Source: Eupeodes corollae (lineage: Eukaryota; Arthropoda; Insecta; Diptera; Syrphidae). From it: a stretch of 64,000 bases of DNA. Location of the stretch: positions 230,264,765 to 230,328,764 of the forward strand of contig NC_079147.1 of the NCBI RefSeq assembly GCF_945859685.1, given 5' to 3'. The number at the start of each line of letters is the position of its first letter. Position 1 is the stretch's first letter. Positions 34,209 to 46,166 of the stretch are shown piece after piece. The notes under the pieces are model-generated. The model ran no database searches. It had not been told where the DNA came from and was given only the letters and a program-made list of their open reading frames with translations. Made by a program: the position numbers and the translations under genes.

Positions 34209-35435
34209 GGCCGTACCCTGTAATGCGTTTCGAAAGCAAATATTTTCGAAAACGAATATTTTGTACTCTCTATTTCTAATGCGGATAAGAAATCTAGTGC
34301 TTATGGCATGACAAATCCGCATTCGAATTTTTCGTACCTGGCAATGCGTTTCCGAATGTCATTTGCGTTCGAAAACGGAAATTTTGTTTTTACACCAAGA
34401 GAGGTAACCGATTGCAGTTCGAATATCGTTTTTAAAGGACATAAAAGTTATTAAGTTGTGTGAAATATATAAAATGTAAGTAAGGAAGTAATCTCTCTGA
34501 GTAGATTGATAGGTGTCCTGACTGAGCACTGCTTAATGGGAAGGCATGCTATTCGACTTGGAGCCCCTAAAAATGATTTTTGGAGGAGTTGCATGGACGA
34601 GGAGAAGAAGAAAATCTCTCATCTTCTGTGCACATGTCCTCCCTTCTCACAAAGATGTAGAATCCACCTTAGAGACTACTACTTCAACGATACCAGCGAT
34701 CTAAAAAATTCTGATATTATTTGTCTCCTACGCTTCATTCGGATCTCCAATTGGTTCGACGAGTTAAGCTGATCAACTGATCCATGTGGTATCACAACGG
34801 ACCATATTTTGGTCTAAGTGTGTTTTACTTCCCAACCAAGAGCCACTTTAACCTAACCTAACCTTAGAAAGGAATTTATAATTTTATTCAAAATTTTAGC
34901 AAGTAAATTTCTTAACAGGGAATCATCAGCGAAAAATGTGCATACCAAACAAAAGACAAAAGCAATTTGACGTTATTATGGAACTCATGTGTAGGTACTT
35001 ATTCCGATTTAGGCAAGGGACGTTTGAACGCCTTGGACGCTAGAAACACTTCAACCAATTTGTGGGACAAACTTTCGTCAAAAATATTTGATTTATCGCG
35101 TATTGTTCTACGTTCAACTCTTTTTTTTTCATCCATCCACAGCGCAACCGAATGCATTTTATTAACTTTTTATTGAACTCTATATTTTCCCTTTAAAAAT
35201 TAATTTCAACTTCCTCGTCTTGTTTGTGTTTGTTTTGATTTTTTTTTTGTATTTTTGCTTTGACACTTCTCATGAGAAATATTTCAAGACTCGGTAAATC
35301 TATTTTATAAATAGAAAAAGTACTAGATGATTGTTTTGTTCGATTCAAAAATTTTACAGAGTACGAATTCATAAACGAATCGAATATCAGATTAGGATCA
35401 GATTAGCTTTCGAAACACATTTCAGAGTAGGGCCC
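34209..35435. mobile_element. Candidate TIR DNA transposon, non-autonomous
   Basis: The left end GGCCGTACCCTGTAATGCGT continues TTCGAAAGC. The complement of the right end reads GGCCCTACTCTGAAATGTGT, then TTCGAAAGC, giving roughly 30-bp imperfect terminal repeats. A second, internal copy of the terminal motif lies near 34340. The minus strand near 35160-34985 reads WMDEKKRVERRTIRDKSN, which loosely resembles the start of a PIF/Harbinger transposase, but the frame is short. I cannot identify a target-site duplication. A LINE fragment (34480-34866) sits inside it. Confidence 0.5.
34480..34866 (+). mobile_element. R1/Jockey-group LINE 3' fragment with AACCT tail (second copy)
   Basis: The 34506-34772 frame has LTEHCLMGRHAIRLGAPKND, the CX2C-type knuckle (WRSCMDEEKKK, HLLCTCPPF) and LRFIRISNWFDELS before the stop. 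The 3' UTR (GTGGTATCACAACGGACCAT, TTTGGTCTAAGTGTG) leads to ACTTTAACCTAACCTAACC. It is the same family as 7985-8370. It is 5'-truncated and lies within the TIR element. Confidence 0.75.
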
Positions 35436-35639
35436 CAGGTATATTTACTAAACAGACCCACCTCTTTAAGCCAGGCAACCTTTCAATTAAGCCAACATAT
35501 GTATAAGTAGGAAAAGAAAACCCTTGTTTTTTGTATATTTCATGGACTTACCCGATTTTTGTTCATAACAGATGAGGGTAATGGAACTCAAAAATGCACT
35601 TTTATTTTCCAATATTTAGCGACTTAGGGTCAGGTAAGA

Positions 35640-36863
35640 AATAGGTAACCCAAGCGCATATTGTTATTCTAATTGATTACCTTTATAAAATATTGCTCAT
35701 TATCAAATAAATGATGAGGAATCCTAAAATGGAGTTGCCTTAAAGAAAAAATCAAACAACATTCAAATACTTTATACAAAAATTTATATATATATTTATT
35801 TCTCGATTTTACCTTGATGTTTTGTTTATAAAATACAATTTTACAATGCATTTTATATTTTGTGGTTGTTTTTTTTTGTTTAAATTTATATATTTGTTTT
35901 TATTTCACAAAGATTTTATATCTTTACGTTGAAACAACTAAAATAATCAAAATCATTAGGTACATTATCTACAATAATTATTGATAAACATATTTTATTA
36001 AATATTTCCTTGCATTGAACGCTATATTTTAGTTAAATTTGTTGTTGTTCTAAAGATTTGATTTTGCTGTTTATACACAAGAAAATAATAAATATTTTGT
36101 TTTTATTTTGTACGATTTTTTTTTTATTTTAAATGTTTTATTATTAATTTTTGTTTTTGCATTAATTTTATGTATGAACATCTTTTCGAATAAGGTTTAT
36201 CTAAATATTATATAATTTAAGTTCTTTGGTATTTTTGTTTATGAAAATATGTGTCATTCCATCATTACTTAGGGCGGTAACCAGTACAAATATTACAACT
36301 ATTTACTTTTTTGTTTTTTAAATGAAATAAATGTTTTTTTTTTAATTGATTACTTTTTATGATTATGCTTATATGAATAGCTTAAAACTATTTTATTATG
36401 TTTTTTAATAGATTCTGTTTTCATAATTTATGTTGTTTTTATTTTTTTTGTTTTTTTTTTAAGTTTTGTGTGTAATACAAATTTTGGTAGTTTTCTGAGA
36501 AAGGACGTGGCAAAATCAATGTGTTGTTAGGGCTTGACCACTTTTGCTTGTTTTGTTTTTTCATTTTGAATTACTACTAAATCGAATTGAGAGTAGAATA
36601 TATTGTCAAAAGTCCTATCTTAATTATTATATTTTTCAACAATTTATATTTTTGTCAAATTATTACGATTTTCTGTTGCGATGAATGAATTATATTATTT
36701 TTTAAAAGCAAATTTTGTGTTATTTTTCTTTCGATTTTATATATATTGCGGCGTATTTTTCCAAACCATAAGAATTTTGCTGTTTTATTATTACTTTTAT
36801 TTGTTATTATTTATAGTAAATACATGTTTTGCAATTTTACCTTAAAATTATTTAAATTAACGT
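35640..36863 (-). other. Probable 3' UTR and downstream AT-rich DNA of the TSP1 gene
   Basis: This follows the TGA at 36864-36866 on the minus strand. The region is extremely A/T-rich with many AATAAA-like words on the minus strand and no coding frames. I cannot say where the transcript ends. Confidence 0.4.
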
Positions 36864-36876
36864 TCATGTGTTCGAC
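36864..36876 (-). CDS. Terminal coding exon of the TSP1-domain gene
   Basis: A polypyrimidine acceptor (TTTTTTCACAG on the minus strand, ending at 36877) is followed by one base that completes the split codon of the TSP1 exon. Codons for Ser-Asn-Thr and TGA (36864-36866) follow. The resulting end, NWSNT-stop, needs only a 197-bp intron (36877-37073) with a GTAAGA donor. Its shortness makes it easy to miss; support comes from the splice sites and the phase. Confidence 0.6.
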
Positions 36877-37073
36877 CTGTGAAAAAATGGAAAAGTAGAT
36901 TTATTTAGAGAAATTAAATTTTGTTACGATAAATCAATTGATTAAAATGTATTGTCATCACTATTTCTGGATGACGAGATTGTTTCATACAAGTATTAAG
37001 GACTTTGCCTTTGTGTGCATTAATAAGCTTAATATATGTAAAATGGAACAAAAAGTTAATTTAATATTCTTAC

Positions 37074-37400
37074 CAGTTGAAATAGGTCAAAGGCGAATGG
37101 CATCCCTTTTCTGAGCCGCACCATTTTGACTCTTGCAACGCCGGGCACGGCCGTCCACCTCTTTTACCGTGTTTGATTATTTTTCGATATCGATGCATCT
37201 CACCGATGCCACAGCTTTTGCTGCACGTACTCCAATCGGACCAATGTCCAACACGACAGTCCCGCGACCGACGACCAGAGGTACGTTTCTTATGTTGCTG
37301 TTGTTTACTGGTCCGGTTGTAGTTGTAGTTGTAATTGGATGCGATACTTTGGAGGATTGCATTCTTGTCGTTTTTCGGCACAATGTTTGTTAAATTGTTA
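37074..37400 (-). CDS. Exon with thrombospondin type 1 domain (SBSPON/spondin-like)
   Basis: The exon is 327 bp, bounded by an acceptor (TTTTTTATAG, ending at 37401) and a GTAAGAA donor (from 37073). It encodes an N-terminal linker with an NYNYNYN run and a basic patch (KKRTSGRRSRDC), then a TSP1 repeat: VGHWSDWSTCSKSCGIGE (the WxxW and CSxxCG signatures), RYRKIIKHGKRGGRPCPAL and two closing cysteines (WCGSEKGC). This is a secreted or extracellular-matrix fold. The shape, one TSP1 near the C-terminus, resembles somatomedin-B/TSP1 (SBSPON-type) proteins. That is inference, as no somatomedin B domain is visible here. It starts with one base of a split codon (phase 2), matching the exon at 56643. 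Confidence 0.82.
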
Positions 37401-37597
37401 CTATAAAAAAAGGAAAAAGACGAGTTTTAATATGTTAAAAATTATTTTGGAATTATTGCAAAATGAAAAAGACTAATATCGAGTAGTGTCCGAAAAACAG
37501 CCAATAAAAAGTGACACCTTTAGATCTTCTAGCGCATTTCAAAAATCTTTCGTAGTTTTCTTCAAAATATTGAAAAAATGAATAAGCATAGCCCCGT

Positions 37598-39180
37598 TGG
37601 AAATACAAAAGCAAAGTAAAACTGAACTGTTGCTCTTTACCACCAAAACTAAAGTACCGCCCTTCACGCTACCTCGACTCAACGGTCAAATCCTATCATT
37701 GTCTTCCAGTGCAAAATATTTGGGAGTTATACTCGACCCTAAACTAAACTGGAAACTAAATATTGAAGTACGGGTTAAGAAGGCCTGTGTTGCCTTCTAC
37801 GCCTGCAGCAAAACTTTCGGAAAAAAGTGGAGACTTCAGTCGAAGATGATTATATGGTGGCCTGCTCTTAGCAAAGCCTATAATATTGATAATTGATAAA
37901 GAAGGTTCAGAGAACAGCTTTCATGGCACTACCAACGTTATTTTGGATCTTCTACCAATCGACCTTTTTATTAAATACATAGTTTCCTGCAGCGCTATTA
38001 CGCTGTAGGAATCAAATAGCTGGTTGTCAAAACCTTATGGTCACAGCAACACTACGAAATTGATTCCCTCAGATATTATCTCGGTAGACACTGACTACTG
38101 CAGTCCTATTTTGAGCCTTAGTAAGGGTTTTAAGGTTATTTTCCCATAGAGAGAAGATTGGGAGGATGTCATCGTGTCGATAGGTTTCAACACAACCATC
38201 TTTACTGACGGCTCAAAGATGGAGCGCGGAGTTGGTTCTGGGATCTTTTTTGAGTCCCTATAAATGTAGCCAAATCCTTTAGGCTTCCTGACTTTGCTAG
38301 CGTTTTTCAGGCTGAACTGCTGGCAATAAGGGAGGCATGTAAGATACTTAAACAAAACCCCAAACCAAAACCGAAATGTGGCTATCTTTACAGACAGACA
38401 GGTAGCTGTCAAAGCCATTATCTCGGCCACATCTCCATCTAAATTGGTCCAGCAATGTCACGATGAGCTTGCGAGCCTGAATATTAACCTCGGTGTCATC
38501 CTGATCTGGGTTCCGGGCCATAGTGTTATCGTGGGAAATGAACGGGCTGACGAGCTAGCCAGGTAAGGAACGGCCCTTCATAGCTCACTTGAGGGAAATG
38601 GTTAACTTTCCTCTTGGTGCTATGAAGGGTAAAATCTTTTCTATCTACCAAACTGAATCAAACTAAAGGTGAAGCAATTTGACCAACTGCATTATATCTA
38701 GGAAGATATGGCCCACCTATATTAAAACCCGAACAAACGATCTTCTATACAGGCCAAGGCAAGACATAGCCAGGATTGTTGTGGTTTGAAACGCACATTG
38801 GCCTATAGGAGTTCATGCAGAGAATTTGGGTATCTCTTACAACACCTTTTGCCGTAGCTATAGTGACCAAAGAGAAAGTGAAACCATAATCCATTTCCTC
38901 TGCAAATGTCCTGCTTTGGTAAACACCAGAATGAAATGCTTTGGAAAAGCATTCTTTCAAGAACTTGATGAGCTATCTGAGACAAAGATTAGAGACCTAA
39001 TCTTTTTTCTCAATGCCACAAAATGGCTCTAACATAATCGCTATGAAGATTCTCTATAAATCTTTCCCTTTCAATCAAAGGTCAAACGAGTTTTTGGTAT
39101 CAAAACGGCGCACTACAGCGCTAATTGGATCTCAGGCTAGGTTGCCTTGAGATCGCCATTTCTACCTACCTACCTACCTA
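37598..39180 (+). mobile_element. LOA/I-like LINE 3' fragment (RT end, RNase H, C-terminus), copy 1
   Basis: It begins with KTELLLFTTKTKVPPFTLPR and SSAKYLGVILDPKLNWKLN (RT palm/thumb, 37690-37760). RNase H follows: FTDGSKMERGVGSGIF (~38200), FQAELLAIREACK (~38310) and WVPGHSVIVGNERADELAR (~38505). The C-terminal knuckle FCRSYSDQRES with HFLCKCPALVNTRM is at 38840-38930, and a TACC repeat tail at 39166-39180. Against its twin at 46.17-47.95 kb it lacks ~51 bp (after LQSKMI) and a second short segment. Stops interrupt the frame. It lies in the large intron of the TSP1 gene. Confidence 0.85.
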
Positions 39181-39189
39181 ATGGAAATC

Positions 39190-40740
39190 CTTGAATTTGA
39201 AGCAGCTTTAACTATAGCCCGCCTGTCCTGAATCTTCCTTTGTGGTTCTTACCTACCTCTTTTGGTCCTTTAGGTAGTTATATACAACTTGTCTCATTTT
39301 CTTGTTCTGATTTCGCTGTATTTAAAACGGATGGTTGGCCGATATCCCAGTAAGCTCGAATTCGGCCTACTCATACTTCTGGATTCTATCAAATTTTTAC
39401 TCGTACTAAACTCCCAAACAATTAGACTATTTTTTTATGTTTAAAAACACTCTAGTAGGTATATTTAGATCTTGTCCATATTTATGTGACACGAAGTGTA
39501 AGTCAAAATGTTTTATAAATTAAAAAAATTTTTATTAGCTCAAATATTATTTAGTTATTTAAAATTTTGTAGTACGTAATTAAAAACACCAGTCAATACA
39601 TTTTTGGGAGAGTAATTTCTGCACATCTTGATGTTAGTACCTCTACTGTAAACTAATACGCAGACATCTCTCAGTGGAATTAGACTCTATGAATCTTCAA
39701 AGGCCAAGGAATGTCAAAATGTTTAATTCGACAATCGGACCATTTACAACAACTCCCAATGGGAATTTAACAAACATAAGACTTATGAAAAGAATGTATT
39801 GTCATGAATATCTTGAAACTTAAAAGCCTTTCCCTAAAACCAACACAATATTCTTTCCAACCTTGTCGTTCTTTATTTTTACCCAAACATTCGTATTTTT
39901 TTCCATTACAGTATTCTTTTAATAATTAAAAGCCACAGAAAATAAAATTATTGTCGCGTCTTAAATATCCTTTCAAATAGACAAACAATGGTTAAGAAAG
40001 AAAATAAATGCTTCCACAATAAAAACTCACAATTTCATTTAAATACATCATTCTTTTTATTTTCGTCTCTTCATCTGTCCTCAATACTAAATTGTTTTGA
40101 TTCCCTTTATACAAATAAAAAATAAAAATAAAAAAAAGGATATTTTCCTTTCCAACAATATTCTCCTAAAAGAAAAGGATCCTTCGGTAACTATTAATAA
40201 AAGTCAGTAACACAATAATACAAGTTTATTCTAGGAAAATAAAAAGAATTAAAAAAAGCAGCAAAGTTTAAAAAATAAAATTGAAAGGAAAAACATTTTT
40301 CTTTTATTTTGTTTTTTTGAAACCAGTCGAATGAAATGAATAATGAATGAATCCGAAAAGAAGAAACAGCACAAAGGACTAACAAATCAGGACAAGCTGG
40401 GTTGTCGTTGTCGTTGTCGCCAACAAACGCCCGGAGGAAGATTTGTGCATACATATCTTTTTTTTTACTCCTTGTTCTTCTGCAAGTAACAGTCCCGGAT
40501 CGATTTGTTGGTAAATCAAGGAGCAAAATCTAGAAAAATAATGTTTTTTTCAATTGGCCTTATTTTATTGGTTAACAAAAACTATTTTATTTGACGGGTC
40601 AAGTTTCGATAGTTTTAGTTTTACCTTTTTCTCGTCCTCTATATTTCAGGAATAAGAAGAGACAGTGACTTTCGTGAATTTTGATTTCAAGATAATAACA
40701 TCAAAACATACAGAAAAGAAAGTCAACAAAACAGCATTTA
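39190..40740. other. Intronic AT-rich DNA; relic of the composite repeat at about 39690-39775
   Basis: The words CAAAGGCCAAGGAATGTCAA and CGGACCATTTACAACAACTC near 39695-39765 match the terminal block of the composite repeat (as at 18020-18080), decayed. A CGTTGT triplet run lies near 40405. The 110-codon minus frame at 40194-40526 shows no motif. Confidence 0.4.
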
Positions 40741-40749
40741 TAAAAGGTG

Positions 40750-42140
40750 TACATTTTGGCTAGCCAACAATTCTTGGCGACTTTATTTGCCTTACTGTTT
40801 CCTGGAATGTTTGTATGCCCCGGCATCCAGCAAAGGTGAATATTTAACTGTTGTGCCATCTCCATTAAAGATGATCGACAGATTTGATAGAAGTCTGCCT
40901 ATCTAGAAAATACAGATATCAGATGTTGATATCACAATTTCTATAAGCTAGGACAAGACTTCTTTTATCGCCAAAAATTTTGCCTGGAACGCGCTACAAT
41001 CATTGGGAAGGCGGAATGAGATAGTAGTTTAGAGTACACACCTCCACCAACCCCTTCTTTTTTTTGTTGATCCGTCTGTATAAAAGTGGTTTGACTCGTC
41101 TTCCAGGAATGGCTTTTCCTCTCAGAAAGATTTGGAATGTATAGAAATCTGGGAGTTTCTATCAAATTGCAGTTGGGGATGTGCTTTGGAATTGATTCTA
41201 AATACTTATGAATTACGGAGTGGCCAATGTTGTTGTTAATCGACTGCTACGAAGCTTTGAGGCGAATAGCAGAACTTGAAGCTATTTGTTTGCTAAATAT
41301 ATCAATAGGTATTAGGTAGAATAGGATGTCCAGTGCCACAGATGAGGTCGTGCGAAACGTTCAGCTTATACATAGGCAAGCTGAACGTTGAACTTTATTT
41401 AGATTGTCGCGGTTTATAGCTTCTTCTAAAGCAGTCTACCATACAGCCACACCGTACATTAAAATCGGTCTGATACCGATGTGTATAGCCAATGTAAGAT
41501 TTGGCGTTGTAAGCCCCATTTATTACAAAAAGCTTTTTTGCAAGAAAAGAGAGCTACATTAGCGTTTTTGACTCTTCCTTGGATGTTACGTTCCCAATTT
41601 AGTTTTTTGTCTAAATAAGACCCAGGTACTTAACGTCACTGAGAACTTTAGTTGTATTCCTTCGATATAGGGAGGGTAAACAAGGGAATTTTGTATTTCC
41701 TCGAAAATATTACTAATTCAGTTTTTGTGTGGGTAAACACCCAGTCCACATCGATCGGCCCAAAGTATTAGTTTGTCTAAAGCATTTTGTAAAAGTTCTT
41801 TTACGGTGTTAAGATGCTTATGTGAAATCGCTAAAGCAACGTCATCCGCATAGGCACTCACTCTGGATCCAGACCAGTTAGGATTTCATTTACCACTAGG
41901 TTCTAGATTAATGGGTATAAAACAACACCTTGTGGTGTCCTTCTACTAACGAATCATCTAGCAGAAGAGTTGCCCAGTTTTGAGTTAGTTATTCTGATTT
42001 CTGGTAGTCAGCATTAAATTAATTAACTCCCCGAGCGAACCTTCTACGTTTGGAGATGTGAGTTCAGCTCTGATTGCAGATCCGTCACGTTGCTTAAAGC
42101 GCCTTCGATGGCAAGAAAAGCAACCATAGTGAACTCTCTA
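40750..42140 (-). mobile_element. LOA/I-like LINE relic (RT and RNase H)
   Basis: On the minus strand, SAYADDVALAISHKHLNTVK (~41850) is the RT catalytic box. It is followed by NALDKLILWADRCGLGV, VKYLGSYLDKKLNWERNI (~41610) and NKWGLQRQILHWLYTSV. Further on, QLNIHLCWMPGHTNIPG (~40830) is the end of an RNase H domain. It is related to, but clearly diverged from, the two young copies at 37.6 and 46.2 kb. Many stops; an old copy. Confidence 0.72.
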
Positions 42141-42149
42141 TGATGGAGG

Positions 42150-43100
42150 AAGTAGTAATATTGTAGTTCACTAAACGAAATTCAATAACCGTTTCTTCAT
42201 TCCACAATCGTTTTGTATGACACAGCGCAACTTCCTACCTTAACCAAAGGTAAGAACAATAATAAACTAATAAAATAATCTATTCATAAGTTAAAAGGGT
42301 TGAAGTTGACTTACGTCAGCCAAAACTGTTTTGTTTTAAATATTGTCAAAATTAGCAAAATAATTTAAAAAAAACTACGACACCCTGTAAAACACACTGT
42401 TTTCGTTAAGGCGCGTGAATTCGTAACTACTTTTAACGGATCTGCCCCTTAGGATTTATAATACCGAAAACATTATTGGTCCGCAACTGGTAAACCCATT
42501 TATTGAAATTATAAATCTATAGGTATGGTTTATTGTATAGAACTTTTATTTTATTTCTTTTTTAGTAAAATGAAAAGGATTTTTTCTTTAAAATTCAACA
42601 TAAATGAAATTAAGTTAACTTCAGTAAAGAAAAATATAATCTTCAACAATATTTGAAATTTGGAAAACAATATTACAGCCTAATTACATTTTGTATCAAT
42701 ACAGAACCTTCGGTTCGACCTTGAAGTTTTTTGTTTGAAAAGAAAATACTCTTTTACTTAATCCTTTAGTAATTTGATAAGTCCGTGACTTCTGAATTTT
42801 TGACATTTCATGTTTATAGGTCGTAAGGTTTGTTTGTTTTGAGTTTTGTTCAAAATCAAGTGCATCAATCCTTGAAGATGCAAAGTATGCACAAACGATT
42901 CCTTTCAAAAAAGGTTAATTTTAAGATTTCATTCTCAAGTTATGAGCGGTCTGAGGATAAGCTAAGCCTGCTGATAAACCATGCCGAATGTCAACTCATA
43001 CTGGAAACAAAAATTCATCCCAACTAAAATAAAACAATAGTAATCAAAGATAAATGGTTTGTATTCAAATAATTTATCAAAGTACACGAAGGAGTACCAG
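42150..43100. other. No gene recognised (intronic)
   Basis: AT-rich DNA; short frames on both strands overlap near 42696-43027 without motifs. Confidence 0.3.
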
Positions 43101-43110
43101 ATTTTTAACC

Positions 43111-44450
43111 TCCCATAAGAAGTTATTGTAATGGGTCCGATTAGTCAAATTGAAAATTTTGGCAATTTTTCGACTTTTCAAGGTCCCTAGAGTCGAAATA
43201 AAAGATTTTAAGAACGATGTCTGTGCGTGCGTGTGTATTTACGTTTGTACGTCCGTACGTTCGCGACGTTTGTTTTTCGTTCTCCATAGCTCAAGAACCA
43301 GAAGAGATATCGACTTCAAATAAATTTTGTTATACAGATAATAAGGCAGAAAGATGCAGAAAGGGCTCTCAAGAAAATTGCGTGGATGGTATTTTTACCA
43401 TAGCAGTTTGAAAAAAAGGTGAACATTTTGGTTAACCCTAAATATCTTACGAACCAAAAACCCTAAAGACTTGAATTAAATTTTATATCATATATTGTAA
43501 CGTGATATCAAAGAAGTATATTTTTTGAAAAAAGCCATGTAACGGTTTTTCATAAATCAAAAAAAACTGAAAAAAAAATTTGTCACCTAAAAAATTTTAC
43601 GACTAAAATATGATTTAATCTCCAAAACAATTTTGTGCAACGAAGAATAGTGATTTTGACATCTGATAAAATGTTGAGAAAAATCGAATTGACAGTTTTT
43701 TTTTATAAAAAATAAAAATCTAAAAAAAACATTACGCAAAGTTGGTAAAAATTGCATATCGATTCAAATATCTTTTCAAAACCTTGAAATTTAAGCTTTA
43801 AACTTATTTTATCTTATGAAAACTATTCTTTTCAACATTTTGAAAAGTTTTGAGAAAAATCGAATTGACAGTTTTTTACAAAAAATAAAAACCTTAAAAA
43901 AAATATTAAAAGTTGGTAAAAATAGATTTTCGACTCAAATATCTTATCAACATTTTGAGATAATAGCTTCTTACTTATTTTTACTGATAAGAAATATTGT
44001 TTTCAACATTAGGACACATTTTGAGAAAAATCAAATTGATAGTTTTTTTACAAAAAATAAAAACATAGAAAAATGTATAAAAGTTGGTAAAAATTGATTT
44101 TCGACTCAAATATCGTTTCAAAAATTTAAAATATGGGCTTCAAACTCATTTCATCTTATAAGAAATATTATTTTCAACATTCGATAAAATTTAAAAAAAA
44201 AATCGAATTGACAAATTTTTTACAAAATATAAAACTTTAAAAAAACAATACGAAAACTTGGTAAAAGTTTACTTTCGACTCAAATAGCTTTCCAAAAATT
44301 AAAAATGTTGTCTTCAAACTTATTTTATTTCACAGAAAATATTGTTTTCGATATTCAGTTATTTTTATATAAAAATCCAACAGTCCGTTTTTTCATAAAA
44401 AATAAAATCTACAAAAAATAGTACGCAAATTTGGTAAAAATTGATACGAG
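43111..44450 (+). repeat. Composite repeat: terminal block plus ~170-bp tandem units (copy 2)
   Basis: It opens with AAGTTATTGTAATGGGTCCG and continues CAAGGTCCCTAGAGTCGAAA, a GTACG-rich run (~43245-43265), CCATAGCTCAAGAACCAGAA and AGGGCTCTCAAGAAAATTGC. From ~43660 it has about four units with a ~170-base period (CGACTCAAATATC at about 43934 and 44101). It is inverted relative to 16850-18090. It holds a ~50-bp stretch (about 43300-43350) that copy 1 lacks. Confidence 0.75.
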
Positions 44451-44617
44451 GACATATAGACAAACTTTTAAGCAAGACAAATCGACAGACGGGATGGGAA
44501 GTTATCAGCCTATTTTTTGTTATAGTTTTTAGATTGAAGATTTATTTTCTGACATTTTTGTATTGAACTTAGGCTATCCCAGACATGATGGAAAGTGGAT
44601 TTAAAACGACATTTAGT

Positions 44618-45120
44618 TACGTACTTAAGGTGGCGCTACAGTCCTGCGTGAAATAGGCCCTCACCCAACAAACTTCTCCTTCTAGCTCGGTTCCTAGCTA
44701 AGTGTCTCCAGTTTCGCGCTCCAAGTTAGTGAGGTCACTTTGTACTCCTAATCCGTGGCCTTCATTTACTGCACTGTAATGTAGGTCTGGATTCGAAGAC
44801 TTTCCGGGCAGGTTTATTGGTTTTCATGCGCTCTACGTAACCCAGCCATCTTAGTCGTTGGACTTTTACACTTTAGTTAAATCTACTTCGCTGTGCAGCC
44901 CATACAGAACGTTCGTTACATCTTTTCCTCCAATCGCCTTCTAAGAGTACGGGACCGAAGATCACACGAAAAACTTTTTTCTCGAAAAGTCTTTTGTCAT
45001 AGTCCATGCGTTTGCACTGTATAGCAGGACGGGGATGTAATCTCGCGAAAGAGAGCTTTGCTTTACTCAATTGGTTTCTTAGCCCATCGTTGGTAGACGA
45101 AACCCATTATCAGAATAGCG
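44618..45120 (-). mobile_element. RTE family A-like relic, 3' end
   Basis: The complement ends with GGACTGTAGCGCCACCTTAA and a short AAGT-like tail at 44618-44630. Coding relics on the minus strand include FRVIFGPVLLEGDWRKRCNE (~44930), matching the thumb of family A (RVIFGP, DGEWRRRYN). It is more diverged than the other copies and 5'-truncated. Confidence 0.7.
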
Positions 45121-45124
45121 AATT

Positions 45125-45775
45125 GTATATGGTCATCATGCACAAACGGACGAGTTTGGCAGGGATTAAGCCGAATCCTTCTCCCCAGTCGAATTTTCGA
45201 CCAATCGCACTTACTTTCCTTTTTTCCAAAGTCATAGGAACACTGATTACTCACAGGCCAAGAAGTATCTTGAAGACTTCTTAATGACCGGCAGTACGGC
45301 TTTCGTAGCAATATGTCCACTGGTGATCTGATCTCACAATGTATGATTGTAGCACTTGATAATTCAAAAGCATTTGAAATATTGTTGGTATCAAACTCTC
45401 TTTCAAAAATACGTATCTTCGGTTAGAAATTACTTATTGGATCTTTCAATACAAGTAGTCTAAGAAACTCAAAATAAATGCTGATGTGCACTAGGGTTCT
45501 ATTCTGCCTCCAACACTCTTTCTCACTTTAATTAATAATCTCCTCGTTCAAACCTTTTTAAATTCACAACCCTGCTCTTCGGATGTGAATCTTGAATGGC
45601 AAAGTATTGAAACTCTTTAAATTCTGACCTGGACAGAATTGTTAAATATGAAATCAAAAATCGTGAAGAATCTTTAGCCGTACCTCGCGAATGTGGAATC
45701 TCTTGCCATATACTTTCTTTTCCAGTAATTCCAATATCCAGGATTTCAGAACAAATGTGAACTGATAACTGTATC
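45125..45775 (+). mobile_element. CR1-like LINE, RT start joined to 3' tail
   Basis: KPNPSPQSNFRPIALTFLFSK (~45170) is the RT entry motif. It is followed by decayed pieces of the palm: ATMSTGDL-like, KAFE, and an RNYLL-type stretch. The C-terminal tail motif follows near 45670-45750 (RTRMWNLLPY in a shifted frame). The middle of the RT is lost, so this copy has a large internal deletion. It abuts the RTE relic on its left. Confidence 0.6.
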
Positions 45776-45779
45776 CAAA

Positions 45780-46160
45780 TACGAAAGGGAGAGTTCTTTC
45801 GGAAAGCGTAAAAGTAAAAGTTTTAGCATAAATGGTTTAAGGTTTATTTCAGATTTTTGTAAGACAGGTAAACTCTTACAACTTATAAAAACTTTTTGAA
45901 TAGTCCATAAAATAATATGAATGTAAAAAATTAGAAGCCTCAAAAAGCTTTTTATACCTGTTTTTTCGAATTTTAGAAAGTATTATATTATCAAAAACCT
46001 TTCTTGATACTTACAATAATTTTTAAGAAGTGTAATTTTACTGCCAGCAAGAAAACCTTATCGACCATTGGAACTCGTATGCTGAGATTTATTAAGATGT
46101 GTAGGTAACGTTAATTTGAGATACTAAAAATAGGCAGGAAAGTATCAGGTAGGTCTCGTA
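45780..46160. other. No gene recognised (intronic)
   Basis: AT-rich spacer between the CR1-like relic and the LOA/I-like copy 2. Confidence 0.3.
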
Positions 46161-46166
46161 GTCAGA

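Noticed and set aside
38095..38430. 111-codon frame on the minus strand, also at 47050-47385 (+)
   Set aside because: It is conserved between two loci only because both are copies of the same LINE; it is the antisense of the RNase H region.
40194..40526. 110-codon minus frame
   Set aside because: Composition follows local low complexity (phenylalanine-rich and a GDNDND run); no motif or splice context.
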